DNA of 64,000 nucleotides from Trichaptum fuscoviolaceum (lineage: Eukaryota; Basidiomycota; Agaricomycetes; Hymenochaetales; Trichaptaceae). Below, one piece after another: positions 10,322-22,103 of the stretch (positions are counted from its first letter, which is position 1; every line of letters begins with the position of its first letter). The notes below the pieces were generated by a model, which was not told the DNA's origin, ran no database searches, and worked only from the letters and a program-made list of their open reading frames with translations. The translations under genes were made by a program, and so were the position numbers. The stretch is taken from assembly GCA_910574455.1 (NCBI GenBank), contig CAJSYZ010000007.1:3231773-3295772 (forward strand), read 5' to 3'.

Positions 10322-13293
10322 ATGCCTGTTGCACGCGCGAAGAAAGAGTCGGATTCGGCGTCCACGCCCCCTTCGGACGACGCCGCGAGCAAGGAACCGC
10401 TGGGCCAGCTGTCTGAGAATGGCAAGATCAAGCGCAAGTGAGTGCACACTCCCAATAAGTCTCTCCGCGGTTTCTCCGATACCATTTCTACCCCGCTCTG
10501 CCCTTCCCCACACACTCCTGCTCTCTTGCGACCACCACGGGTACCCAGAACCGCCTTGTTCGCGCCCCGTATTTCATGAAAACCTCCTCGAATTGCAAGC
10601 GACAATACTGACAAAATGTCTTATTCCAACACAAGGCGTCAGTCCCAGAGTGCGTTTCCCGCTTACAGCCGTCCCCGGCCCGCTAGTTATCGTCTGTTGA
10701 CTCCAGTTGTCCCCAGGTTGCGATGCGTGTCGAGCTCGCAAGGTTCGCTGTGCAAGAGAGAACCAGGACGATCCCCAGACGTCCTGCAAACACTGCATTG
10801 CTTTGGGCATTCCGTGCACATATGACTATCAGCCAAAGAAACGCGGACCACCTAACTTGTAAGTAAAAAATTGCTCGAATGATGGGAGAACGATCAGGTG
10901 TTGATGTTGGATGATGGCACTTGGAAAGGTATCTACGGAGGCTGCAGGAGGCAGCGGCGGCGGCGGCGAACGCTCAGACGAATGGCGAATTGACGTCGAC
11001 CAACGGGTCGAACATGAGCCATACAGCAGTTTCTCCATCCCCCTCCAATGGCGTTTCAGCAAGTCCGTCCCAGGCGCATACTGTCCCTTCACAATCTACA
11101 TCCTCTCCTTTCCTCGAGGCGTCGCTCAGCCCTATCGGGTCTCTCCCCCCTGCTGCGAGTGCGGCTCTTCCGCCCTCCCGCTATCCGATTGCTGCAGACA
11201 CTTATCATCCCCATTACCCTGGTATGCACCCGCCTTCCATCCCCCACATAAATCGCCGCACATCCGATGCCTCTTCTTCAAATGGAACTAGTTTAGTGAC
11301 TCCTCGACCCACAGCAGTGAATGTAGAACCAAGCTCTTCTGGGCGCTCGCCAGATGCGTTCAATACCTATCCACTCTACAATTGGTCCGCGACGTACAAA
11401 CAGCAGCAGTCTTTGCCAGTCCCACCCCCTGGTGCTCTTCCTCCCCTATCCTACTACTATCGGCCTCACCGGCTAGAGGACGTGGCACCTCGAGAAACAA
11501 TCATGCTTGTCGTCTCACTCTTCTTCGATTTCGTTTACCCCCTGACCCCTTGCGTACACAAACCATCTTTCATGGCTGATTTACACGCACGGCGAGAAGA
11601 ACGCGACCCCCTATTCTTTGCCCTTGTCATGTCCACATGCGCCTCGACTCTTGTGCAAGTCCCTCGGTCATATCTGCCGATGGAACGACCGGCTGTACGA
11701 AAACTAGCACAAATCTGCCATGAGGCGAGCCGGCACATATCGGTTGCATCGTACGATCCTCCCCAATCAATACATGTCGTTATTCGTTACTTGTGAGTTT
11801 CTGCTTTCAGGCTCTTGCTCGGGAAAACTTTTATGAATTTTCCTATTTAGTGACACGGTGTATCACTTCTGTGAAGGTCATGATGCGACTTCGCATGCGT
11901 CTTTCGGTGAGGCAGCGCATATCGCAGTAACCCTACATATGCACGAAGAGGCGTCGTACGAAGGCTTGGACCCCATCGAATGTGAAGTACGACGGCGAAC
12001 ATTCTGGCTTCTCTTTGGTGCAGACAAGTCCATGTCTATCCTCCTGGGTCGCCCAATCTGTCTGCGTGACGAAGACTGCACCCTACATTTCCCAAAAGAG
12101 GTCGATGACGAATAGTAAGTTTATTTGTACATGTTTATATCCGACATATCCCCGAGACTCGGCCGTATATGCTGAACTGGTTTCGCAGTATCACACCAAA
12201 CGGGATCCTGCCTCAGCCACACGGCAAGACTGCGATCGTATCTGGTCTCAATTATATCTCTCGCATCTTTGCTCTCCTGGGCGAAATACAGGTGCGCATC
12301 CGGGTTGACAAGCGCTCGCCCCCGCAGGGCCCATTCGCCACTGCCCGGCTCGAGGAGGTTCGGTCTCTACATACGCGTATCATGTCCGCACTCATGCACG
12401 CACCGGGTCCTCTCCGGCTGAAAAACACAACCGCCCACTCAAACTCATTACCGAATGAGTATGGCGGCGCCGGTTTCCGGCAGGCGACATTCGCCGAGGT
12501 CAAAGACTTTTTTGATAACCCGAACGCCAGCCGTGCGAACGCATCGAACGCATTCCTTGTCATGCAGGCTAACTTGTATGTCACCCAGGTACGTGCTGAA
12601 CTCTACGTCTGGCCTTGAATGATGCGCTCATGCGCAAACTTCCATGCCTTCACACGGACTCCGTATCCTGTCCTGAATCTTGTTCCTGTCATTCAGCAAC
12701 TTGTCCGCTTTGTGATCGAGCAATACCGGGACGAGCTTATCGCTCAGCTACGCGGAAATAACGATCCCCAGACTATCCAGGAGCATGAGATGGCCGTTGC
12801 AGAGGGCAGAGAAGCAGTCGCGAGCGATTTGCTCAATGTACTCCATTCCATCCCCATTCAATCCATTGCGACCAATGGGCCGTCACTGGTAGGCTTTTGA
12901 CTTTCGCTTCGGGTGTTGTGGGGAATTTGCTTTTCCTAACGAATCCTGCAAACTTCTATCCAGGTTCATAAGGTTCGCTTTGTTGCATCCACGCTTCTTG
13001 ATGCCGTGCGCAAGGCCGAGACTGCTCCCGCTTCTGCCGCTAGAGCGCATGCCTATCTTTGTACGTACAAACTCCCATTCGTGTTATCCCCCCTCCCGCA
13101 TCTCTGAGGGCCTTACTTATGCAACTAAACTTCCAGGGGACTTTCTCTCGATTCTCAGTGAGATTGAACGCAACTATTTGTGAGTCCACTGGACTTCTTC
13201 TTTGACTTACTTAGTAATTAATTCATATGTAGATTGGACGACGATCGAGATGGCGGATCTAGTGCAGACGGTGTCCCAGTCCTTGGAAACTGA
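10322..13293 (+). CDS. Zn2Cys6 transcription factor with fungal-specific TF domain
   Basis: Nuclear DNA-binding regulator. Ten exons: 10322-10437, 10636-10649, 10717-10858, 10929-11792, 11851-12114, 12189-12588, 12697-12888, 12964-13060, 13137-13179 and 13233-13293, giving 730 residues. Exon 2 is only 14 nt, yet it joins exon 1 to the zinc cluster in frame. The cluster reads CDACRARKVRC, then CKHC and GIPC, the classic C-x2-C-x6-C ... C-x2-C-x6-C pattern, followed by basic KKRGPPN and the linker YLRRLQEAAAAAA. A Ser/Pro-rich stretch is followed by the fungal-specific middle homology domain, with landmarks VSLFFDFVYPLTPCVHKPSF and EVRRRTFWLLFGADKSMSIL. The target genes cannot be told from sequence. 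The product most resembles Xlr1/RgtA-type regulators in its layout only; no orthology is claimed. Confidence 0.88.
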
Positions 13294-13890
13294 TGGACAT
13301 GCCGACTTTTCTGCTTGTATTTATGATCATTCATTCCGCGTTCGATACCAATGCTCTTCTCGCGGTGTTTCACGACAGTCAGGGCAACCTATCATAACAT
13401 TAATATTAGGGATTATCATTTATTATGTCTTCCGTGTTGTTTTCTTTGCTCTCCCTTGCTCTTCCATCTACTGCAGCTCTGAACAGTCCTGTGTATCATG
13501 TCGAAAATTACCTCTCTCATTTGTCAAAAAACTGGTGTATTTTTTATTCATTAACTTTGATGTCTCACTAAAGTATCCGCAGGTCCTAGGAGGAACTCTA
13601 TGTCTTCTTGTAACGTAACATTACAGCTCCCCGAGCGCGTAATAAATAAAATTGAATTTTCGTCCTTCGTTGAGTCGGCAAATGCCGGATTAGGGTGTGT
13701 TGTTGGCCTAATTGTGCCGTGGGACGGAGGCGCGTGGTACGCGGAGGCAGTAAGAAGGAATGAATGACTGAGAAACGCGTTCAAGTGACAACTGCACCTG
13801 GCCTCCTCCATCATCTCAAAGCGTCATCCTCAGCAGGACAGCCAACTCGGACACAGTCGAAGTAGGAAAAGCGCATCTGTATTTGCAGTC
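13294..13890. other. Intergenic region
   Basis: It holds the 3' untranslated end of the zinc-cluster gene and the promoter of AOS1. Nothing else was recognised; short minus-strand frames here have no domain. Confidence 0.5.
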
Positions 13891-15725
13891 ATGCTGTCTG
13901 ATCCCCATACGGGAGGCGTTCCATTGCAAATCACGGAAGGTGCGTGTTGCGTCTGGATTGCAAGTCCTCCTCGAGTCTTCAAAATAGTTCTCGTATTCAG
14001 TTTATCTGAATATCTCGGCTGCTATACGACGATCTTGAGCTGTCTTCTCCCGTGGTTCATCCGTTTGATATACGAGAATTATGTTTATCGTATCGATTTG
14101 ATCTTGGTGTTGGTTTGCACTTCGAGAGGCGCAAAGTTCTGACCGTATCGTTTTTGTGTAGATGAAGCTGCAGTATACGACAGGCAGATCCGTCTCTGGG
14201 GACTTGAAGCTCAACAGCGGTTGGTGATATTCTCAAAACTCACTGAAGAGCTAGCTTGATAAATCATAAAAAACGACTGGTTTTTTTCCTCGTCGCGACC
14301 AACAGGATGCGCAATGCAACAGTCATGGTTGTAAATCTGAAAGGAGTCGCAACAGAGACAATCAAGAATATTGTGCTCGCTGGCATTGGCAAACTCATAG
14401 TTGTTGACGACCAAGTTGTCTCAGAAGAGGACCTTGGAGCGGGCTTCTTCTTTCGTGATGAAGAGGTCGGACAGAAGGTAGCTACTCTATTTCCTCAACA
14501 TATTCTATGCTGGGGCGAATCTCCGTGAAATTCTTGCGGTTTTTTGCCGCTGCCATTGATACCGCCAACCTTCTTCAGCCTGTGCTTCCCGCTTGTGATT
14601 CTGCTCGGTACCTCTGTGATATACACTCTGACGACGTTCATTTATGGATTTGAATGCATAGAGAGTTGAGGCTGCAAAGCCTAAAATCGAGAGCCTCAAC
14701 CCATTGGTTGCAATAGAGGCCGTGTCTTCCCTCTCTATCTTGGATGACGAGCAGCTCGATGACTCACTGGCATCCATCGACATGATCTGTGTCACTGACG
14801 CGGACCGGGATACCTTGGTAAATGATCCCCCTTCATCCTCTACGCGGTGCCGATGATCAACTGATGTCCAACTGTCGAAATCACTTGATGCTGACTGCCT
14901 TCGTGCGATATAACCGCCCTCCCTTTCGCGCGCTTGTAGATACGTGTGAACGATGCGTGTCGACGGCGCGGGAAGCCCTTTTACGCTGGAGGCACATATG
15001 GTCTTATCGGTTATATCTTTTGTGACTTGATTGATCACGAATATCTCGCCTCGTGAGTACTCTCCCATGCTGGCAGAGACATATTCGCCGAACAATGACG
15101 TCCGGTAAACCCTACAGGGATGGTTCGGACCCAAAGGACCCTAACAAGAGGGTAAAAAAGACATTGAACTACTGCTCACTGAAAACCGCTCTAAAGCCGT
15201 ACTCCTGGAGTTCGTTAACCAGGGTGCAAACGAAAGACCTGAATCCCGCGGTCGTTTTCACTATCTTGGGTAAAGATTTGTCGCACCTACTGTCAGACAT
15301 CGATATTGACCAACTCCTCACATTTCTCGAACAAAGCGCTCTGGGAATATCAGTCTAAGCATGAGGGACAGCTTCCCGATGACGCCAGCTGCACTCCTGA
15401 GTTAGAGGAGATTGCACGCTCCCTGTTTCTCTTAGCTCAGGTGCATAAAAAAGTTCTGACGGCTATGCCGAAGGAGCTTCTTCAGTACGGCGTTTTTCTC
15501 TGGTTTCTTCTCACAGATCACATGTAGCTAATAATGTCCTTATTCGTGAACAGAAATGTAGCACAGACAGCTGCACATGAATTCAACCCTATTTGCGCCG
15601 TGATTGGGGGTATGCTAGCACAGGACATGCTGAAGGCACTCGCCTCCCGTGATCCTCCAATTGCCAACATGTTCTTCTTCGATGGCAATACAGGTCACGG
15701 CTCCGTATGTCGAATGAACATGTAA
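13891..15725 (+). CDS. AOS1: SUMO-activating enzyme subunit 1 (Aos1/SAE1)
   Basis: Adenylation half of the heterodimeric SUMO E1; it works with Uba2, which carries the catalytic cysteine, to activate SUMO in the nucleus. Eight exons (13891-13939, 14162-14219, 14306-14477, 14662-14817, 14940-15052, 15079-15269, 15337-15484, 15554-15725) give 352 residues, close to human SAE1 (346). Landmarks are YDRQIRLWGLEAQQR near residue 20, the degenerate nucleotide loop and helix (LKGVATETIKNIVLAG), LIVVDDQVVSEEDLGAGFFF, then YAGGTYGLIGYIFCD, and the C-terminal NPICAVIGGMLAQDMLKAL that ends the ThiF/E1 fold. Degeneracy of the glycine loop is normal for Aos1. The acceptor at 15078 was chosen because the AG two bases earlier gives a stop. 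A NEDD8 E1 subunit (Ula1) is less likely because of length and the C-terminal match. Confidence 0.9.
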
Positions 15726-16960
15726 TGTCTCTTAATTTTATTCCGTTCCTGTGCCTTGTTTGGTCACAGCTCCACTTTCCATTGAAAGTCTTCGCTGTCC
15801 TGATCTACGTTACTTGTTCATGCTTAGCTCCCGTTTGGAATGTCAAATTGGCCGTTGCATGGCGATCTTTTTACCTGAGGGAGCGACCCCAAGTTTCGGT
15901 CAATGAATAGGAACGGAGATCTGCAGGATAGCCTCGAGGCGGCGTATCATGCCCTCGGTAGCGAGATCTCGGATACGCATTGTGATCAGCGTTGAATTGC
16001 AATGATGTCGTGCGGGGAAACAGGTCTGAAAACAACCTTCTTGTCTTCCATTTCGTGACGAAGGGACTCAATGGATCCGTCAACGGTGTCGTTGGGGCTT
16101 CAGCAAACGGACAATTTTGTCGCTTCGCCAATCGCGGCGGGCCAATGCAGTTGCTCGACAGCCAATATCCGAGGGTACTCCGGATCATCGGAGGTCAGCA
16201 ACGTGAATTAGGTGGTACGAAACCATTTTTTCGCACATGCACATTTCTTCTTTGCTCTCAAGGAAAGTGCCGTATGACTATCGGTGCTTTTAGCATTGGC
16301 GCACGTCCCATACTGGGCTCGAGCGTCTCTCGGCCAGCGGAGATCAACGGTGCCCAGCGGTTATATCTGAAATTGATTGGCAGGACTGTGTATGCCGGTC
16401 ATCGGAGAAGAACCTGCTTCGAAAAGAAGGAACGTGAACCAAGAAACGCAGTGCAGCAGTGGAATTCCCACATACATATGCTCTCTCAGAGGCGATGCAA
16501 ATATGAGGGGATCAACTGTGACTACGCCAGGCGACGTCTCCGTTACCCTATTCGGTTTCATAAGTAAGTCAGACCGGCAGCAGATGAGGATGTGATTTAC
16601 ATGCGGGTCACGAGGCTCACAACGGTTAATTTAAGCTGATCAGACCTGAAGGACTAAGAAAGAGAGCCTTATATCGTAGAAACGGCCCTTTCGAGTCTCC
16701 GAAAGAGATTTACGTGTGGGGGGAAACATTCCCCCTTGTTTGCTCACAGTAACGAGGACAGTTTAGTATAATATTGCGCATTGTATCAAATTCTTCGGGA
16801 GTGAAGGTCCTCGATGACCCAAAAAGGAAGCACTGGATCATCTGGATGCCGAGTCGGAGTTGAACCGGAGTTGAAATGAGGAGAAGTCACCTCAGGTAGA
16901 GGCTAGAGCCTCTTGCTGTGCTGCTGACGTCGAGGAGCTGGCGACAGAACGCGAACAATT
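15726..16960. other. Intergenic region, no gene seen
   Basis: About 1.2 kb between two plus-strand genes. The longest frame (15992-16567, plus) opens with ATG-like context but encodes no recognisable domain and has no matching codon pattern. The stretch just before 16961 is the promoter of the next gene. Confidence 0.45.
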
Positions 16961-19900
16961 ATGGCCAATGCGTCCTTCCCCCACTCGTACAACTCTCCTT
17001 CCTCCTCCTCCTCCTCCTTGATTAATGCAAATGACTATTCAAACTGGTATCAGCCGCCGCAGCCTCAACCTCAGCTGCAAGCTCAATCACAACCACTACA
17101 GCAGCATGAGCCGTCTACCTTTGAGCCAACGCCAACGCCAACGCCGGAGCCTGATGAGCCTGCATCGGCACAACCACTTCCATCGCCAGAATCTTTGAGA
17201 ATCGTATATGAGCAACCACCACCATTGCCAATGTCAGAAAAGCAAGCCTCACCGCCTCTGGATAATATCGCAAGGGCTAGGCTACGTCGCGAAAAGGCAA
17301 AGGAGAAAGAACGGCAAAGACCTGGTGTCAGTGCACTGTTACCGGACGAGATAATAATCGATCCCCCTCATGATCCCGACGAGAAAGTAACTGGAAAATA
17401 TGTGCGTTCCTGCTCAATGGCACGTCAGGATATCCCCCAGGGTATGCGTTGCGTCGTCATGCTGAGGGCAGACTACATCTATCGTATGTGTGAGGGATGT
17501 CGGATGCGATTCAAGCTCGCGGAAGTACGCTCAAAGGGTATCCGGTACCAGGGCAAATTCAAAGCTCGTGGTCAGAAGGAAGATGCGCGAGGTAGCAGGT
17601 TTTCCAAGGCAAGAATGCAACGTCTTGTCTTTCATCTTAATTCTTACTATCCATTCAGCCTCGGCCTCACTTGATCCAATACAACGATGAATTAATCCTG
17701 GATCCTGCATTTATGCACCTGTACGAGCTTGATCCTCGCATGTTTGGTCCTGAAGCCACTATGGAAAGCTCGGCAAGAAATGAGGAGATGAAATTCTTGG
17801 CGGCTTTGAGAGCTGCAGAGATCGCTGCTGGTCTGAAATCAAGTGACAGGGAGAACAGTACCCAAGATCGTCAGTCGATTGAGCCTGTTAACCCGACACC
17901 TTTACCGACTCAAGTGAACGATTCTGAGCTCGCACGAGCTATGCCACACTTGACTGGGGAATCAAGCTTTAGTGTCAATGACAATCCTTCCGCGGCTTCA
18001 AGTTCGAATGAGGGAAGGCTACAGGGGAGCTCATCTGCTCCAACAGATATTCCGCGTGAACCTCCAGATGACGGCCTTCTTCGTGTTCGAATTTGTTCTG
18101 TCAAGAATTGTCACAATATCGTCCCTGTTGATTATGCGTGGAAGATGTGCGCAAGCTGTCGGGATAACTACAAGAATTGGGGAGTAGGAAAGCGTGCTAG
18201 ACAACGTGAACGGAGAATGCAGGTAAGTTATTGTCCCTAGATCTTCTTACCTCTGATGTTTTACTTTTCCATCATCGCAGACAATGTCCCCGGAAAAGCG
18301 GGAGAAATTTGAGCGTAGGTTGAGGATCAAGTATCAGAAAGAGGTACAGATGTAGTCTTGTCATTAATGATGCACTTCTCGCTGACAAGAAATAACAGGG
18401 CAAAGATTTCGATCTCACTCAGGCTCCTAAACCTTGCTCAATTCAGTACTGTAAAAATCACCTTCCAGGTAACTCGCTTTTGTCTCGCTGCGACTACCAT
18501 AGGAACAAAGACGGACCTTATCACGAGGTGATTGCTAGGAAGCGAGAAACTCCTCGTCATATTTTCAATAAGGCAGTAGAAGAGGGGCGCGATCCTGTTG
18601 AAGCGATTAAAGAATTTTTATTGTGGGAGGAGGAAAAGAATCAGTGGAAGGACACAGATGGGGAAGGCGAAGGCATCGGGAAGGGGAAGGCCAGAAGGAA
18701 GAGAAGGAGGGCGATGAGTATAGAGCCAAGTGAGACAAACCCGAGTGATGAGGGAGGTGTGATTACTCAAAGGATGAGGCGGATTGAAGGTGTAACTATC
18801 TGTGCAGGCAAAAACTGTCAAAATCTTCTGCGTCAAGAGGTTAGTCATGTTGCTAACCACAGTGGTTACCTTATTGACTTAACATGATACAGTATCAACA
18901 TAGGCTTTGCGAGCCTTGCAGACAACTCGAGGTGTTTATAAACGTACCGAAGGCCAAGAAACCTAGGCAAGAAGACAACATCGATTCTCCATATGGGACC
19001 ATGCGATTTGTTATGGCTCCCTCCGAGCAACCTCCAAACGAACAGCCCACAAATATCAACGGCATTGTTGCACAGCATCAACAACCTCCAGTCGGGAATG
19101 GTTCAATGCAAGGGGTTTTCCAGGTTGATGATCATCGACGAGACCTTGCTGCTCAGTGGTCTGGGGTCATTACCCCTCATACGCCAGTCGTTGGATGGAC
19201 AGATTTCTATAACGGTCAACCACCTCCGTTTAAAACGGCAGAAAGTTCGTTGCAGGGTGCCATTGAATACGACTCTCACAATGAGCCTCAAACACCCCCT
19301 TCCCCCATTATAAATCAATATCCTTCTGTCGCTGCTTCATCCAACAGCTCTGCTCCTTCCGTACCCCAGCTTGCACCTTCAGACACTTGTTCTCCTAACA
19401 GTAATTCTGGTTCCACCGATCCAACTGACTCGGTAAGTTATAGTTTTTGTGGTTTATGAAAGCTTGCTCAATAGTTTTGCAGACACAACATATTGCTTCA
19501 CCGTCAACAGCACTTGCTGACGCAATTGCAAAGGCCGTAGCGTCACTACCTCCGTCGACAATCAACGCATCAAGTACGAGCACGGGTACGAGCGCTAACC
19601 CTTCCTCGTCGTCTTATTCGTCCCCTGTCGCCGATGCAATCGCAAAAGCCGTCTCCTCTTCATCGCTGCTCTCCAATATGATTGCCTCCGTAGGAGCGTC
19701 TTCGTCACAGGACGCATTGGCGAGTGCGATTGCAAAGGCTATGTCGGTGTTACCGGTCCCGTCCGCAGCGAGTACCGTGAACGTATCTGCAAGGGTGCCT
19801 TCGATGCCGCCTCTACCTCCGCCATCAAATTCGAAGAAACCGCAGAAGAAGGGAAAGGAAAACGGTTCGAGCAAGAGTGTGACTAACTCACCGACAGTGC

Positions 19901-20612
19901 TCACACAGACAGCACCTCAAGGTCGACCAATACTGCCAGCCCCAGCCCAACCAGCGCAGGTTCAGGTGCAGCAATCGCCGCCTCCGCCACCAGCTCAAAC
20001 AGTCCAGTCTGCGCCTCCCACGGGTACTTATCCTTATGGCTACATGCCTTACCCGCCGCATCTTCCTCCCAACTCGTATCCACCCTATGCAAATCCGAAT
20101 TCGCAAGAGAGCCCACAGAACTCGACTCAAAATCCACCTTACCCATATTCTCCGTACCCTCCTCCTCCTCCCTATCCCCTTCCATCACATGGAGCTCCTG
20201 GACAGAGTGGTCAAGGCCAAGGTCCTTCTCAATACCCGTATCCACCATACCCGTATCCATACCCGTATCCTTATCCATATCCATATCCTCCTCCTCCTCA
20301 ACATGGGGACGAGCCCTCTGCGCCTTCCACGACGAAACCTACCTCAACTGCTGAAACTGCTGAAACGCCCACAACACAAACTGATGCCAGTGCGGTCAGT
20401 CAAACCGCAGAATCACGACCGGTAAGCTCAGAAGGATTCTTGCATGGTGACATTATTCACTTTCATCGCAGAAAATTTGTGATACCTCGAAATGCACAAA
20501 TCAACTCCCTGCTAATTACTCTCACAAACATTGTCTCTATTGTCGCAATATGTTCAAGATGAAGAAAAAGGTAACCGTCATGAAGAGACGGCTAAAGCTT
20601 GGCAGGTCGTAG
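16961..20612 (+). CDS. Unrecognised protein with five C-x4-C-x12-C-x2-C/H modules
   Basis: Not assigned to any family I know. Starts MANASFPHSYNSP at ATG 16961. The Gln/Pro-rich N-terminus contains a PT repeat. Five short cysteine modules follow, at about 17413-17500, 18091-18162, 18431-18499, 18801-18930 and 20478-20546. Modules 2-5 read CSVKNC...KMCASCR, CSIQYC...SRCDYHR, CAGKNC...RLCEPCR and CDTSKC...KHCLYCR: C-x4-C-x12-C-x2-C, or H as the last ligand. Module 4 is completed only when GAG and TAT are joined across an intron. Exons read with confidence: 18281-18343, 18399-18839, 18893-19432, 19483-20421, 20472-20612. The join near 17630-17660 is not resolved. Residues before module 5 are very Pro/Tyr/Ser-rich. 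A zinc-binding role, possibly with nucleic acid, is inference from the cysteine spacing and flanking basic residues. Confidence 0.7.
20233..20290 (+). repeat. Pro-Tyr coding minisatellite
   Basis: A run of TAC/TAT-CC(A/C/G/T) units, mostly in 6-base steps, encodes an alternating Pro-Tyr stretch inside the five-module protein. The DNA repeat is direct and imperfect, so length differences between strains are likely. Confidence 0.75.
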
Positions 20613-20866
20613 AAACGGCATCAGCATTGATGATTCATAACTAAACGCTTTTACTCCATTCTTTGACGAATGTAACATATTCTTATTCCTGTCCGTGAAA
20701 CATTCATATCGTTATTCAGCTAGTACTAATTTCTTTGCCTCAAGCAGAAGTCTCCGCTTAATGAGCATAAAAATTATCTTTAATAAACGACAGAGATAAC
20801 TTTCATCTGAGGAAGAAAACAGAGTAGAAGACATCCAAACATCAGTCTTTTTGCGCCGCATTGTCC

Positions 20867-21336
20867 TTACGCCCGACCTTTCCTCTTTAAATACTCCTCT
20901 TCTTCCTGCTGAATCTCTGCGTCAATTTCAGCACCTCGGGACGGATTGTTGCCGTGATCCAACGCTGGCTTCAATGGGTTGGATCGAAGCTCTTCCGCCG
21001 CCTTCTCTTCCTTCTCTTGATCTAGTGCGGCCTAAGTACCAGAACACCTTTATGTCAGTTGCTGAGCGACGGAGGAAATAGTTCATACCTTCTCATAGGC
21101 AGCGAGATTGTTGGCAATGGACCGCTCATCCTTGGAGTCCAGCAAACTATGTGCGTTCTCCTGACCCGCCTCGAATCTGTCCGGGTCTGTCTCGTGCTTC
21201 TTGTACGTCCTATCAGGTTGTGCCACTCGTCAGCACATCTCTCGTCGTACAGCAAATGAAAAGGTCCGAACCTTTGCTCATTATCCTCGTAGATTTGGCT
21301 GTTGCCGGCCTTCGACATCATGGAACCTGAAGACAT
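20867..21336 (-). CDS. Small charged conserved-looking protein, 116 aa
   Basis: Three exons (21336-21272, 21209-21089, 21031-20867) join in phase to a 116-residue protein. It starts MSSGSMMSKAGNSQIYEDNE, continues through TYKKHETDPDRF and ERSIANNLAAYEKAALDQEK, and ends with an acidic helix and EEEEYLKRKGRA. It has no signal peptide, membrane segment or cysteine, and looks like a soluble, mostly helical or disordered protein. The clean splice signals and coherent codon phase support a real gene. I do not recognise the function. It lies tail-to-tail with the five-module gene, 254 bp apart. Confidence 0.7.
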
Positions 21337-22103
21337 TTTTCGTAGAAAAAAATTGCGAAAAAGAAGTGGTAGGACACGATAAAAGTCAATGAAGATGTGT
21401 ATGTTATGAAGAGATCTCTCGATTTTCTCTAGGATTTATATGCAAAAGATTGTGACGTCAGAGCGCCCTCATCTACGGTATACTGTAGTAACTGTACTGT
21501 ATGGACGTCATGGTGGGGTTTGCGCTCCCAAATCCGGGCATGTCATTGGGTCCACGGTGTCGGTGACAAAGGTTGAACTCTTATTTACCTTTTCGAAACA
21601 GCATCGTGTTTTCCTCCTCAATTAGGGAGCTCGGCGACTCGATGTACAAAAAGTAACAGAGCTCTTGTTCGTAATAGAGCTAGATAGCAAACGTGTAATG
21701 GAAGTACATCACGAAAGTTGTGAAGGGTATACAATATATATCAGAAAGGAGGCAGTGAAAGGATGTACACTGCCAGTGTCATCACAACAAATGTCCACGC
21801 TGGTTCTAGAGTCCAGTCCAATCACATAACATAGCTATTGGTAGAGGAATGACATGTTCGTAAGTCCTAATCAGCGGACAGGGGGAGAGGGCGAGATGAT
21901 CAGGATGCGTGATATGCAGTAAAATTATATGCAGAAGGGACATAAATCGTGATGTGTGAATACGAAGAATGAACGGGGAGTGACAATGCAGAGGGTAGGG
22001 ATAGCGTGCTATGATGGTTACAGATGCAAGAAAGATGACCAACAAGTAGATGATGGATGCAAGCATAGAATCGTCTTTTCGGAAATACGTCTTTTCTTCT
22101 ATA
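21337..22103. other. Intergenic region
   Basis: Holds the promoter of the 116-aa gene (right of 21336) and the 3' end of the Kre6-like gene (left of 22104). No frame or repeat here could be supported as a feature. Confidence 0.5.
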
